Shown piece by piece: positions 34,454 through 43,662 of a DNA stretch of 47,215 nucleotides. Source of the DNA: Akkermansiaceae bacterium UBA7890 (GTDB lineage Bacteria; Verrucomicrobiota; Verrucomicrobiia; Verrucomicrobiales; Akkermansiaceae); contig DLRK01000049.1 of assembly GCA_002501065.1 (NCBI GenBank), positions 1-47,215 of the forward strand. Direction: 5' to 3'. The translations under genes were made by a program, and so were the position numbers. Positions within the stretch are counted from its first letter, which is position 1. Each line of letters opens with the position of its first letter. The notes below the pieces were generated by a model. That model saw only the letters and a list, made by a program, of their open reading frames with translations. It was not told where the DNA came from and searched no databases.

Positions 34454-35083
34454 CTATTCCGCAACCTTCCGCAGGCCGGCCGCCACCGTGTCCCAGTTGA
34501 TGATCTTGAAGAAGGCTGCCACGTAATCGGGCCTGCGATTCTGGTAGTTCAGGTAGTAGGCGTGCTCCCAGACATCGAGCCCCAGGATGGGCACACAGCC
34601 GGAGCAGCCGGAAATTTCGCCCATCATCGGGTTATCCTGGTTGGCGGTCGAACACACGCTGAGCTTCCCGCCCTTATCCGCGCAGAGCCAGGCCCATCCC
34701 GATCCGAACCGGGTCATGGCCGCCTTGGTAAAGGCCTCCTTGAACCCGTCCAGGGATCCGAAGGCCGCGTTGATCCCGTCCCCCACTTCGCCACCCGGCT
34801 CGCTGGCGCCACCCGGCTTGATGCAGTTCCAGAAGTGGCTGTGATTGAAATGCCCTCCCCCGTTATTGCGCACCGCGCCCCGGATGCCCTCCGGAACATC
34901 TCCCACCTTCATCACCAGCTCACAGATGGACTTGTCGGCCAAATCCGTCCCTTCAATCGCGGCGTTCAGATTGGTAACGTAGGCGTTATGGTGTTTGCTG
35001 TGATGAATCTCCATCGTCCGCGCATCGATATGCGGTTCGAGGGCATCATACGCGTATCCGAGATCAGGGAGTTCGTGAGCCAT
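34454..35083 (-). CDS. sodB: Fe/Mn superoxide dismutase
   Basis: The 209-residue enzyme has metal ligands His27 (MEIHHSKHHNAYV), the His in GGHFNHSHFW, and Asp and His in LGLDVWEHAYYLNYQNRR. The GSGWAWL block is also present. It converts superoxide to hydrogen peroxide and oxygen. Between DNPMM and VPILGLD there is an extra segment EISGCSGC with a CxxC pair close to the active-site gate, which ordinary family members lack. Residues alone do not decide iron against manganese. Start ATG 35083 gives the standard MAHELPDLGYAYDALEP opening. It is divergent from rmuC with a 130-base gap. Confidence 0.94.
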   Translation of the reverse strand: MAHELPDLGYAYDALEPHIDARTMEIHHSKHHNAYVTNLNAAIEGTDLADKSICELVMKVGDVPEGIRGAVRNNGGGHFNHSHFWNCIKPGGASEPGGEVGDGINAAFGSLDGFKEAFTKAAMTRFGSGWAWLCADKGGKLSVCSTANQDNPMMGEISGCSGCVPILGLDVWEHAYYLNYQNRRPDYVAAFFKIINWDTVAAGLRKVAE

Positions 35084-35213
35084 AGGAATAATGTGTGGAT
35101 AACTGTTAATATGTTTGCTTTGCGTGCTTGCGACAGTTGCGGCTATAAGCGAGGGCTGGCAACTGACTCCGTAGGAAACCAGCTTCAACCCAATCTGCAA
35201 GGGCAACTTCACT

Positions 35214-36626
35214 ATGGATCTCGAACCTTGGCTCCCTCATCTCGTCGGTATCGTGGGCACTGCGATCGGTGCCGCCCTCACCTGGTTCCTGTGCCGTAAC
35301 AAGGCGCACACCGTATGCGCGCGCTACGAGGAGCGGGACAGAGCTGCCCGGAAATCCGTGGCCGATCTGGAAGCCGGTTGTGCCAACCTTGAAGCGGAAG
35401 TGCGCCAGCTCCGTCACAGCGAGGCGGTGGCCCTCAAGCGTCAGTCTGAACTCGAAATCCTGGCCCAGACACAGCAACGCGGTCTGGCTGAAAAACAACA
35501 GCTTCTCAAGGACGCCGAAACCCGGATGGCGCAGAATTTCAAGGCCATGTCGCTCAAGACCCTTCGCGACACCCAGCGCGAGTTCATCAAGTACGCCCAC
35601 GACTCCCTCGACTCTCGACAGAAGGAAGCCACCAGTGAACTGGAGCAACGCCGCATGGCGGTGGAAACCCTCGTCAAGCCGGTCGCTACCACCCTGAACA
35701 AGGTGGAGAGCCGCATCGAAGATCTCGAGCGGGCCCGGCGTGAAACGGAAACAGCCCTCGGCGAACACGTGCGCAAGATGACCAGCGCCCAACTCAGTCT
35801 CCAGAAGGAAACCGCCCAGCTGGTCAAGGCCCTGCGCCAGCCCTCCGGGCGTGGACGCTGGGGCGAGCTCCAGCTCCAGCGGGTGGTGGAACTCTCCGGC
35901 ATGCAGAACTACTGCGACTTCTATACCCCTACCGAAGCGGAGCAATCCAGTGCCGACGGCCTGCAACGTCCCAATCTGGTGGTGAATCTGCCCGGCAACC
36001 GGATCATTGCGGTGGACGCCCACGCCCCCCTTGAAGCCTATCTGGCCGCCGTGGAATCCACGGACGAGGAAACGCATCAGCGGGAGATGCGGCGGCATGC
36101 CGCCCTGGTCTCCCAGCACCTCGCCGACCTCACCACCCCGCGCTACGCCGCCCAGTTTAACGCGAAGCCGGAATTCACCGTCCTCTTTTTGCCCGGCGAG
36201 GGCTTCCTCACCGCCGCCCTTGGCGAAGAGCCGGATCTCCTCGAACGCGGAATCGAGCGCGGCATCATTCTGGCTACTCCCAGCACCCTCATTGCGCTCC
36301 TGCGCTCCGCCGCGGTGGGTTGGCGTCAGGAAGGCATCGCCGAAAAGGCGCGCACCGTCTCCGCGGCCGGACGTGAACTCTACGGTCATGTCACCCAACT
36401 GACCGAGCGCATCGTCAAGGTCGGCCGGTCCCTGGACGGCACCGTGCGGGACTACAATTCCGCCCTCGGCACGCTCGAGCAGGGGGTTCTTCCCAGCACG
36501 CGCAAGCTCAGCGACCTCGGCATCCCGGCCCACCCCTCCAAATTGCCCACCGTCTCCCAGGCCAGGGTAACGGAGGAGGTGCAGACCCCGTCGTCGGACG
36601 AGGAAAGCGTCAGCGCCCCGGTGTGA
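35214..36626 (+). CDS. rmuC: DNA recombination protein RmuC homolog
   Basis: The 470-residue protein has an N-terminal membrane anchor (HLVGIVGTAIGAALTWFLC), a coiled coil from about residue 40 to 195 rich in Glu, Arg and Gln, and the RmuC domain with GRGRWGELQLQRVVELSGM near residue 220. After that come VNLPGNRIIAVDAHAPLEAY, where most family members have Lys in place of His, and FTVLFLPGEGFLTAAL. RmuC proteins limit recombination at short inverted repeats and are related to restriction-endonuclease-fold nucleases. A low-complexity tail ends the protein. It faces the DUF1080 gene tail to tail with a 27-base gap. Confidence 0.93.
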   Translation: MDLEPWLPHLVGIVGTAIGAALTWFLCRNKAHTVCARYEERDRAARKSVADLEAGCANLEAEVRQLRHSEAVALKRQSELEILAQTQQRGLAEKQQLLKDAETRMAQNFKAMSLKTLRDTQREFIKYAHDSLDSRQKEATSELEQRRMAVETLVKPVATTLNKVESRIEDLERARRETETALGEHVRKMTSAQLSLQKETAQLVKALRQPSGRGRWGELQLQRVVELSGMQNYCDFYTPTEAEQSSADGLQRPNLVVNLPGNRIIAVDAHAPLEAYLAAVESTDEETHQREMRRHAALVSQHLADLTTPRYAAQFNAKPEFTVLFLPGEGFLTAALGEEPDLLERGIERGIILATPSTLIALLRSAAVGWRQEGIAEKARTVSAAGRELYGHVTQLTERIVKVGRSLDGTVRDYNSALGTLEQGVLPSTRKLSDLGIPAHPSKLPTVSQARVTEEVQTPSSDEESVSAPV

Positions 36627-36653
36627 CCGCTCCGGGAAGGCCTCGACACGGGT

Positions 36654-37952
36654 CTACAGCTCCCTGACGAAGATATTCGCGAACTCCAGCGGATTGCCGT
36701 GGTGCTGGAATCCAAGCTTGCCGGTGGGTTTCACGCCGGGGAGCTGCGCTTCGTGCAGCACCACCTTCCCGTTGAGAACCACGGTGAGGCGGTCACCCTT
36801 CACCGTGATGACGTAACGGTTCCACTCCCCCGCCTTGTTGTCGGCAGGGACCCGCGGAGTGAGCGCGGCCCGGATGGGAAGAGGCTGCCTGCCATCGTTG
36901 CGGATTCCATAGACCTCGCCGGAACCGACCGTCCAGTTCCAGAGATTGACCTGGGTATGAACTGCCCCGCGTAAAAGCACGCCACTGTCATACTCATCGA
37001 TTTCGGAGGTCACCCCCTTCTTGTCGGGTCCGGTTTTCTGCAGGCCATTGAGAAGCAGAACCGGCTGGTTGCGTTTGCCGCTGTGTTCACCGGTCCAGCG
37101 CCAGTCCACCACGGTGGTGAAGTCCTTGTATTCCTTACTGGTCCAGAGATTGGTCCCCTTGCCATCATAGTGCAGGATCCAGTCGTCCTTCACCGTCCAG
37201 TGGCCCTTGTTCTTCGGGTCTTCATCAAAGTTCTTGAGAGATCCTCCCGCCATGACCGGCGTGAATCCCTCGCCCGCCAGCCTGTCATCCGCCTTCCCGG
37301 CCGGCTGGTACCAACCCTCCGATTTGTCCTCGCCGAAGGAAATTTCCGCGATCCGCATCTTGCGCACCCCGATGATTTCCCCGTGACCAGCAAAACAAAC
37401 GTGTCCCTTGCGCCGCTTGACTCCCTGGTGCTTGGGCTTCTTCCTGCTCAGTTCGTCAAGGTTGGCGTCGGTGATGCAGACTCCGTTCAGTTCGACCGTG
37501 ACCCGTGGGCCACGCACCGTCACCCGCTGCCTGTTCCACTCTCCCACCGGGGCGAGGTGCCCCCGCAACGAGGCCTGCAGCGAATAGACCGACCCGTGGA
37601 ACTGCCATTCCTTCAGGTTCTTGTACTTGTCCGCGGTATTGTCAATGATCTGCAGTTCCATTCCCGTGTAGGCCGGGTTTCCGCTGCCCGGATAGTGGAT
37701 CCCCAGGCCGTTGTTGGCACCGGGAGTAAGCTGAAATTCCAATTCGAGAATGTAGTCCGAATACTGCTTCTCGGTGATCAGGTTCCCGCTCTTCCTGGAC
37801 GACTCGATGATCCCATCCTTGACGAAGTAGCCGTTCTGCTCGGTCTTTCCGGGCGCTCCGAAGTTAGTGAAGTCCTTTCCGTTGAAAAGCTCCACCCAGT
37901 CGGCGGAAGCAGGGAGGGAAAGGGCAAGGAAACAGGTGGCAAGAGCTTTCAT
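36654..37952 (-). CDS. Exported tandem DUF1080 protein (3-keto-disaccharide hydrolase family)
   Basis: The 432-residue protein has a short signal peptide (ALATCFLALSLPASA) and two DUF1080 concanavalin-like domains. The first, about 18-210, starts WVELFNGKDFTNFG and contains GANNGLGIHYPG and YTGMELQIIDN. The second, about 225-432, has GHWTVKDDWILHYDGKG, DYSGVLL-like DEYDSGVLLRG and GEWNRYVITVKGDRL. Pfam now names the family 3-keto-disaccharide hydrolase, because members cleave glycosides after oxidation at C3. It is the last gene of an operon with a sugar transporter and two MocA-type dehydrogenases, which would supply that oxidation. Substrate is not predictable from sequence. Confidence 0.9.
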   Translation of the reverse strand: MKALATCFLALSLPASADWVELFNGKDFTNFGAPGKTEQNGYFVKDGIIESSRKSGNLITEKQYSDYILELEFQLTPGANNGLGIHYPGSGNPAYTGMELQIIDNTADKYKNLKEWQFHGSVYSLQASLRGHLAPVGEWNRQRVTVRGPRVTVELNGVCITDANLDELSRKKPKHQGVKRRKGHVCFAGHGEIIGVRKMRIAEISFGEDKSEGWYQPAGKADDRLAGEGFTPVMAGGSLKNFDEDPKNKGHWTVKDDWILHYDGKGTNLWTSKEYKDFTTVVDWRWTGEHSGKRNQPVLLLNGLQKTGPDKKGVTSEIDEYDSGVLLRGAVHTQVNLWNWTVGSGEVYGIRNDGRQPLPIRAALTPRVPADNKAGEWNRYVITVKGDRLTVVLNGKVVLHEAQLPGVKPTGKLGFQHHGNPLEFANIFVREL

Positions 37953-38009
37953 GATAATCGTGTGGTTGAATGTGAATCTTGTAACTTTGAACCCGGAAAT
38001 TGGAGGCCG

Positions 38010-39086
38010 CTAAAGTTCGACGGTTTTCCCGGTCCGGTAGGATTCGTCGGCGCCCGCCACGATACGCATGGAATTGAGGGCATCTTCCATGTGGTCGCTG
38101 AGATCAAGGTCCTCCTGGATGGCCTTCAGGAAATACTCCTGCTCGCGGAAACAGAGCTCGTCGTGATCCGGTTCGTCGGTCATGTCGATCCACTCGTCCT
38201 CCTTCGTGAACTCCCTGTTTTCGTCCACTTCACTGTGGTGAATACGGAGCGACTCGGTCTTGCTGTGCGCGTCCACGTCCGCGGAGGACCCCTTGCCCCC
38301 CGCCTCCTTGGCTTCAATGGTGACGCAGCCCTTCGGCCCCACCACATCCTTCACGAAGAAGGCCATTTCGCTCATCATGGGACCCCATCCCGCCTCATAC
38401 CACCCCACGCTTCCATCCTCAAAGGCCACCTGCAGGTGTCCGTAGTTGATCTTGTCCCCGGGGATGTCGTCGGTGAGCCGTGCTCCCAACCCCGAAACCC
38501 GCACCGGCCGTGAACGCGTCATCTGGCACATCACGTCCACATAGTGCACTCCACAGTCCACGATCGGGGAGATCGAGGAAATCAGGTTGCGGTGCGTCTC
38601 CCAGGCCGACCCCGAGCTCTGCTGGTTCAGGTTCATGCGCATGACCAGCGGCTTGCCCAGGGTCCGGGCGATCTCGATGAAGCGGATCCAGCTCGGATGG
38701 ACCCGGAGGATGTAGCCGATCACCAGCTTCTTTCCGCTCTCCCTGGCCTTCGCCACGATGCCTTCCGCTTCCGCCACCGTCTCTGCCAGCGGCTTCTCAA
38801 TAAAGACGTGTGCCCCGGCTTCAAAAGCGGCCTCGGCGTAAGGCCCATGGGTATCAGGATACGTCGAGATGCTCACCGCGTCCGGCCTGGTCTCCGCCAG
38901 AGCCTCGTGGAAGTCGCTAAATTCCGCGTAGCCCCCACCCAGTTCCTCGTTGAGCTTCCCGCGCGATTCAGACGAGCGGGTCACAATTCCCACGATCTCG
39001 AACGCGTCGAGCTTGTGGTAGGCCCGGGCATGCGAGCTTCCCATGTTACCGGCGCCGACACAGAGGATACGGATCTTGTCACTCAT
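38010..39086 (-). CDS. Gfo/Idh/MocA-family oxidoreductase, cytoplasmic
   Basis: The 358-residue protein begins IRILCVGAGNMGSSHARAY (NAD binding), followed by AVSISTYPDTHG and the lysine motif IEKPLAETVAEAE near residue 97. DCGVHYVDVM supplies the family's downstream catalytic His region. It lacks a signal or Tat sequence, so it works in the cytoplasm, unlike the two other MocA proteins in this island. It probably oxidises or reduces a sugar or cyclitol at C3 with NAD(P). It lies 57 bases before the DUF1080 gene and 83 bases after the Tat-exported homolog. Confidence 0.92.
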   Translation of the reverse strand: MSDKIRILCVGAGNMGSSHARAYHKLDAFEIVGIVTRSSESRGKLNEELGGGYAEFSDFHEALAETRPDAVSISTYPDTHGPYAEAAFEAGAHVFIEKPLAETVAEAEGIVAKARESGKKLVIGYILRVHPSWIRFIEIARTLGKPLVMRMNLNQQSSGSAWETHRNLISSISPIVDCGVHYVDVMCQMTRSRPVRVSGLGARLTDDIPGDKINYGHLQVAFEDGSVGWYEAGWGPMMSEMAFFVKDVVGPKGCVTIEAKEAGGKGSSADVDAHSKTESLRIHHSEVDENREFTKEDEWIDMTDEPDHDELCFREQEYFLKAIQEDLDLSDHMEDALNSMRIVAGADESYRTGKTVEL

Positions 39087-39169
39087 TGGGTTGCAGGGAC
39101 GATGGCATGACCATCCCGGTCATGTCCAGATGCGACCGGGAGGCCGCACCAATTCTGCCAGCAGTTTCC

Positions 39170-40456
39170 TTACACCTTCCAGGGTCCGCGCATCTCCTGG
39201 TGCACGTACTTGTCGGCCTCCGGTTCATCGATCTTGAAGGTCTCGGGATCGTAGCGAAAACTCTTGTTGGAGCGGTGGGCGATCGTTCCCAGGTTCACGA
39301 TGGAGGCCGAACGGAAGGCCTTGGTCTCGTTCAGGGCGAAGGTCTTGCGCTCCCGCACCGCCTGATGGAAATCGGTGATCTGCGGCTCGGGATCCTTGAG
39401 CGACTTGAGCTTCTCGTTGAAGCCTTTGATGTCGGACTTGAAGCCGCGCATGATGTTTCCTGCCGAGCCCTGGATGTAGGGTGTGTTCTTCTCGCGGTTG
39501 TCGCCGTCGAGAATGATCTTGGTGCCATCGGCATACTTGTACTCGATGCGCCGCCAGCGGCCCACCGCGTCGTGGTGCTGCTTGTCGGCATCGATGAAAA
39601 CTTCCACCGGGCTCTCCTCGTCCTTGCCCAGAATATACTGCACCGGATCGAGATAGTGCTGTCCCATGTCGCCCAGGCCACCGCCGTCGTAGTCCCAGTA
39701 GCCGCGGAAGGATCCATGGGTGCGATGCCGGGTGTAGGGCTTCACCGGGGCCGGTCCGAGCCAGAAGTTGTAGTCGAAGTGCGCCGGAATCTTTTCCTCG
39801 GGCTGGTCGATCTTGCCCGACCATCCGAATTTCCAGTTGAAGCCCTGATTTCCGCCGACCGTCACGGTGAGCGGTCCGTCGCCCAGCAACCCGTGCATGA
39901 CCGCCTTGCGAATGGGAGCGACCGGCGTGCCCATTCCGTAGAAGCCGTCCTTGAAGCGGAACCAGGTGTTGATGCGGAAGATGGTCTTGTGCTGGCGCAT
40001 GGCCTTCACCATCGCGATGCCCTCGCCGATGGTCCGGCTCATGGGCTTCTCACACCACACGTCCTTGCCCTGCCTGGCGGCCTCGATGGCCATCAGCGCG
40101 TGCCAGTGGGGCGGAGTGCAGATGTGGATCACGTCCAGGTCGTCACGCGCGCATAATTCGCGGAAATCGTGATAGCCCTTGGGATCGTGCCCGCGCTTCT
40201 TGGCGTCCGCGGTGCGACCGGCGAGGCGCTGCTTGTCGACATCGCAGAGCGCCAGGAGCGGCCCCTTCTGCCCCACGTGCGCTCCCGATCCCGAGATCCC
40301 TCCGCAGCCGATGATTCCGCGCGTGATCTGCTCGCTGGGAGGACGCTTTCCCCTGGCCCCGATGACGTGGCTGGGAACGATCTGGATGGTGGCGAGAGCC
40401 GCCAGCCCCTTGAGGGTTTTGCGGCGGGTAAAGATTGGTTGCGATTGTTTGTTCAT
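39170..40456 (-). CDS. Tat-exported Gfo/Idh/MocA-family oxidoreductase
   Basis: The 428-residue protein has a Tat signal (FTRRKTLKGLAALATIQIV). The Rossmann motif is modified (GIIGCGGISGSGAH), with VIHICTPPHWHAL and the catalytic-lysine block CEKPMSRTIGEGI near residue 133. Tat export of a folded, cofactor-loaded MocA enzyme implies a tightly bound NAD(H), as in glucose-fructose oxidoreductase-like proteins. It is expected to act on glycosides in the periplasm, upstream of the DUF1080 enzyme in the same operon. The transporter gene precedes it by 51 bases. Confidence 0.92.
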   Translation of the reverse strand: MNKQSQPIFTRRKTLKGLAALATIQIVPSHVIGARGKRPPSEQITRGIIGCGGISGSGAHVGQKGPLLALCDVDKQRLAGRTADAKKRGHDPKGYHDFRELCARDDLDVIHICTPPHWHALMAIEAARQGKDVWCEKPMSRTIGEGIAMVKAMRQHKTIFRINTWFRFKDGFYGMGTPVAPIRKAVMHGLLGDGPLTVTVGGNQGFNWKFGWSGKIDQPEEKIPAHFDYNFWLGPAPVKPYTRHRTHGSFRGYWDYDGGGLGDMGQHYLDPVQYILGKDEESPVEVFIDADKQHHDAVGRWRRIEYKYADGTKIILDGDNREKNTPYIQGSAGNIMRGFKSDIKGFNEKLKSLKDPEPQITDFHQAVRERKTFALNETKAFRSASIVNLGTIAHRSNKSFRYDPETFKIDEPEADKYVHQEMRGPWKV

Positions 40457-40507
40457 CTTCAGTAATTCCTACGTTTTATGATTGAATGCTCTTCCATGGG
40501 ATCCGGT

Positions 40508-41911
40508 CTACTCCCCAGTCTCGTCGTCCTCAGTCACCTTGATCTTGTCCCAGAAGGCGAGAAAGAAGATCACCGCAACGACCGCTGCCATGATGGCCGG
40601 GAACATCCAGAACGACTTCCACTGCGCCATGGTGTCGGAAAGCAGAGTTCCATCGACGCCCTCCGGCATCTTCACTGAGAACATCTGCCCCAGTTGCTCA
40701 AGGAAGCCCGGATCAGCATCTCCCCGCGCCGTCGAGATGGCTCCGTCGAGTTCCCCAAACTTCGTCACTCCATCCCCAAGTCCGCTAAAGTCCGTGTTGA
40801 TCCAGAACAGTTTCGCCGGTCCTCCCTGGTAGAAGATACCGAAGGTGATTGCGTAGCCGATATACATTCCGATTCCCTGCGTGAAGAAGACCAGCATACT
40901 TTGCGCCTGGCTCTGGATCTTCTTGGGTGCCACCCGGTCCGTATACATGAATCCAGTCACGAAGAAGAAGTCGTAGCAGATTCCGTGAATCGCCACTCCC
41001 AGGAAGATCATCCAGATCACTTGGTCGGGCGCTCCGAAGGCGAAGAGAAGATAGCGCGCCACCCACGCCAGCATCCCGACCAGGATCATCCATTTTACGC
41101 CCAGTTTCCGGAAGAAGAAGGGGATGAGGAGCATGAAGAAGATCTCCAGCATCTGACCGATCGTCATGGTGGACGCGGGCTGGACAAAACCCGTATTGCC
41201 GAGGTAGTTGCCCATCGTCCCAAAATAGTAGGCCGCCGGAATGCAGATCAGCATCGAGCATATCATGAAAACTGCAAAGGCTGGCCGCTTGAAGAGCCCG
41301 AAGGCATCGACCATCAGGAGAGCACGGACATTAACGGGCTCACCCTTGGCGGGAGGAGGAGTGTGCGGGAGGAAGAACGAATAAACTCCCAGCGCGAGAG
41401 AGGCCCCCCCAGCGAGGTAAAACATATTGAATTTGGCCGACCACCCCAGAATCCCAACCGCGAGTCCCGCGACAATCCAGCCGATCGTGCCCCAGACCCG
41501 GACCTTGGGGAAGGCCAGGCGATCGATGTGCGCGAAGGAAATCGAGTTCCCAAGTCCCAGGGTCGGCATGTAGCACACCATGTTCCCAATCATGAGCCAG
41601 ACCATGATTTTCCCGTTGGGTTCGTCACCGGTAGCGACTCCAGGAACAAGAAGAAGCAGGAATCCGCCAATCAGGAACAGCACACCCATGACCTTTTGCG
41701 AGGGAAAGAATCGATCTGCAATAAGGCCCAGGAAAAGCGGCGCAATCATGGCGCCCAACGGGGCCGCTCCGTAGGCTCCGGCGGAGAAGTCTCCCAAGCC
41801 GTTGCCGCCCAAACACAACCCCAGCGTCGCGAACCAGGCCCCCCAGGTGAAGAACTGGAGGAACATCATGACGGAGAGCTTGATCGTGTTGGTGGAGCGA
41901 AGATCGGACAT
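40508..41911 (-). CDS. MFS sugar or nucleoside transporter (NupG/nucleoside:H+ symporter type)
   Basis: The 467-residue membrane protein has about twelve hydrophobic segments. The N-terminus IKLSVMMFLQFFTWGAWFATLG and the PLFLGLIADRFFPSQKVMG loop between helices 2 and 3 match the nucleoside:H+ symporter family. In Verrucomicrobiota and Bacteroidota such transporters are often encoded with MocA dehydrogenases and DUF1080 proteins and probably import sugars or keto-sugars. A hydrophilic insertion of about 60 residues lies before the last helix (DFSGLGDGVTKFGELDG, DADPGFLEQLGQMF). It is the first gene of the minus-strand operon. Confidence 0.9.
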   Translation of the reverse strand: MSDLRSTNTIKLSVMMFLQFFTWGAWFATLGLCLGGNGLGDFSAGAYGAAPLGAMIAPLFLGLIADRFFPSQKVMGVLFLIGGFLLLLVPGVATGDEPNGKIMVWLMIGNMVCYMPTLGLGNSISFAHIDRLAFPKVRVWGTIGWIVAGLAVGILGWSAKFNMFYLAGGASLALGVYSFFLPHTPPPAKGEPVNVRALLMVDAFGLFKRPAFAVFMICSMLICIPAAYYFGTMGNYLGNTGFVQPASTMTIGQMLEIFFMLLIPFFFRKLGVKWMILVGMLAWVARYLLFAFGAPDQVIWMIFLGVAIHGICYDFFFVTGFMYTDRVAPKKIQSQAQSMLVFFTQGIGMYIGYAITFGIFYQGGPAKLFWINTDFSGLGDGVTKFGELDGAISTARGDADPGFLEQLGQMFSVKMPEGVDGTLLSDTMAQWKSFWMFPAIMAAVVAVIFFLAFWDKIKVTEDDETGE

Positions 41912-42236
41912 TATGGGTTCGGTCGTGTTGTGAGTATCGCATTTGAGGGATTCGCTCTCCCCCCGGCAAGGCCGGAATCCGCGTGCCGTGGTCCCGCGGC
42001 ACGGAGACGGAACTCATCTCTTAACCCGTCTGGTCTGTATAATGAACACCGCGTCCCAACCTCCTCGCGGCAGAATTCCCCAGAAATTCACCCAAATTCC
42101 ACCCCCTCCACCCCATCCTGACCTTGAAAATCTGAATTCCCAGCTTCGGATCGGTTCTCTTCCGGAGGTGGTCTAAAATCTTGAAAGGAAAGGATGGAAC
42201 CCTACCGTAGCCGCCCATACGAACCGTGACCACCCC
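41912..42236. other. Divergent promoter region of the MocA/DUF1080 island
   Basis: A 325-base gap between the divergent transporter operon and the Tat-MocA gene. A plus-strand TGTATAAT (extended -10 form) occurs at 42036-42043, without a clear -35. The final 60 bases hold TAAAAT and the purine-rich AAAGGAAAGGA. No conserved gene or clear palindrome was found; shared control of both operons is plausible. Confidence 0.35.
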
Positions 42237-43553
42237 ATGAGCGACTCCACCAACTCCACCCGCCGCAACTTCGTAAAGACCACCACCGCCGCCACGACCG
42301 CCACCGCCGTCGCTGGCTTCCCTCACATCGGCCGCGCCGAGATCGGCAGCAGCAACACCATCAAGGTGGGCCTGATCGGATGCGGCGGACGCGGAACGGG
42401 TGCCGCCACCCAGGCCCTGAAATCCGACGACAAGGTGAAACTCTGGGCCATGGCCGACGCCTTCCCCGAGAAACTCGACGGCCCGCTCAAGACCCTGGGA
42501 GCCGCCTTCGGCAAGGAGCGCGTGGACGTTGCCAAGAACCGCCAGTTCACCGGACTCGACGCCTTCGAAAAACTCGCCGCCTCCGATGTGGACGTGGTCC
42601 TGATGGCCACCCCCCCGGGATACCGTCCCATGATGCTCCGCAAGTGCATCGAGGCCGGCAAGCACGTCTTCGCCGAGAAGCCCATGGCCGTCGACATGGC
42701 GGGGATTCATCACCTGATGGAGACCGCCAAGATCGCGGACGAGAAGAAGCTCGCCATCCAGCACGGTTTCTGCTGGCGCTACAGCCCGGCCAACCGGGTC
42801 GGCTTCGCCAAGGCTCACGGTGGTGAGATGGGCCGGATCACCAGCTTCGTGGGCACCTACCTGGGCGGCACGGTGCGCGCCCTCGCTCCCGACGCCACGC
42901 AGCCCGAGGGCATGAGCGATGTCGAGTGGCAGCTGCGCAACTGGATCAACTTCGAGTGGCTCTCCGGCGGCCCTCTGATGGAGCAGTGCATCCATGCCGT
43001 GGACAAGATGGCCTGGGCCATGGGCGACGCCGCCCCGGTGGCCGCCTTCGGCAATGGCGGTCGCGGACAGCGCCGCGATGCCGGCAATGTCTACGACAAC
43101 TACTCGATCACCTACGAGTATCCCGGCAACATTTTCTGCCAGATCCAGCAGCGTCAGTACAGCAACTCCTTCAACGAGAACGTGAGCCGCATCATCTGCG
43201 AAGATGGCACGGTGGTCGGTCCCTGGAGGGTTTCCACCAAGGACGCCAAGGGGAAGACCAACTGGAAATACCGGGCCGAAAAGGGAGTGGAGCAGAACAT
43301 GTATCAGACCTGCCACAACGAATTCTTCGCCAACCTGCGGGCCGGCAAGATCGTTAACTCCTGCGAGTTCATGGCCAGGTCCACCGCCGTCGGCCTCCTG
43401 GGCCGCGAGGCCGGCCACACCGGCCAGCGCATCACCTGGGACGAGCTCTGGGCCACCAGCGAGGACCAGGCTCCCGACAACCCCCCCCTGGATGGCAAGA
43501 TGCCCATCCCGGCACCGCCGGTCCCCGGGATTGACAAACTTGTGAAAGCCTAG
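42237..43553 (+). CDS. Tat-exported Gfo/Idh/MocA-family oxidoreductase
   Basis: The 438-residue protein begins with a Tat-type signal (STRRNFVKTTTAATTATAVAG). The NAD-binding motif is VGLIGCGGRGTGAATQAL, followed by VVLMATPPGYRP and AEKPMAVDMAGIHH near residue 148. CWRYSPANRVGFAKAH and GPLMEQCIHAVDKM carry the catalytic His region. This class is frequent in Verrucomicrobiota and Planctomycetota. It differs clearly from the other Tat-MocA protein of the island, so the two probably have different substrates or directions. The SUMF1-fold gene follows 109 bases downstream on the same strand. Confidence 0.93.
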   Translation: MSDSTNSTRRNFVKTTTAATTATAVAGFPHIGRAEIGSSNTIKVGLIGCGGRGTGAATQALKSDDKVKLWAMADAFPEKLDGPLKTLGAAFGKERVDVAKNRQFTGLDAFEKLAASDVDVVLMATPPGYRPMMLRKCIEAGKHVFAEKPMAVDMAGIHHLMETAKIADEKKLAIQHGFCWRYSPANRVGFAKAHGGEMGRITSFVGTYLGGTVRALAPDATQPEGMSDVEWQLRNWINFEWLSGGPLMEQCIHAVDKMAWAMGDAAPVAAFGNGGRGQRRDAGNVYDNYSITYEYPGNIFCQIQQRQYSNSFNENVSRIICEDGTVVGPWRVSTKDAKGKTNWKYRAEKGVEQNMYQTCHNEFFANLRAGKIVNSCEFMARSTAVGLLGREAGHTGQRITWDELWATSEDQAPDNPPLDGKMPIPAPPVPGIDKLVKA

Positions 43554-43662
43554 CGGATTTCCGCAACATGCACTATCCTTGCAGCGAAGTGGAGCGACAA
43601 TGGTCCCACCAAGCTTGCCTCAGGGGAGTGCTATCCTTCTGCTTCACCCCCGAACGATCTCC

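Noticed and set aside
35106..36533. 475-codon minus-strand frame opposite rmuC
   Set aside because: RmuC motifs are on the plus strand, and the antisense frame also overlaps the start of the superoxide dismutase gene.
37083..38513. 476-codon plus-strand frame spanning the DUF1080 and MocA genes
   Set aside because: It runs antisense across two well-supported genes and their gap, with no family resemblance.
40694..42121. 475-codon plus-strand frame opposite the MFS transporter
   Set aside because: Charged low-complexity translation, exactly complementary to membrane helices of a clear transporter.
42021..43418. 465-codon minus-strand frame opposite the Tat-MocA gene
   Set aside because: The plus strand encodes a complete MocA protein with Tat signal and NAD motif; the antisense frame has no recognisable domain.
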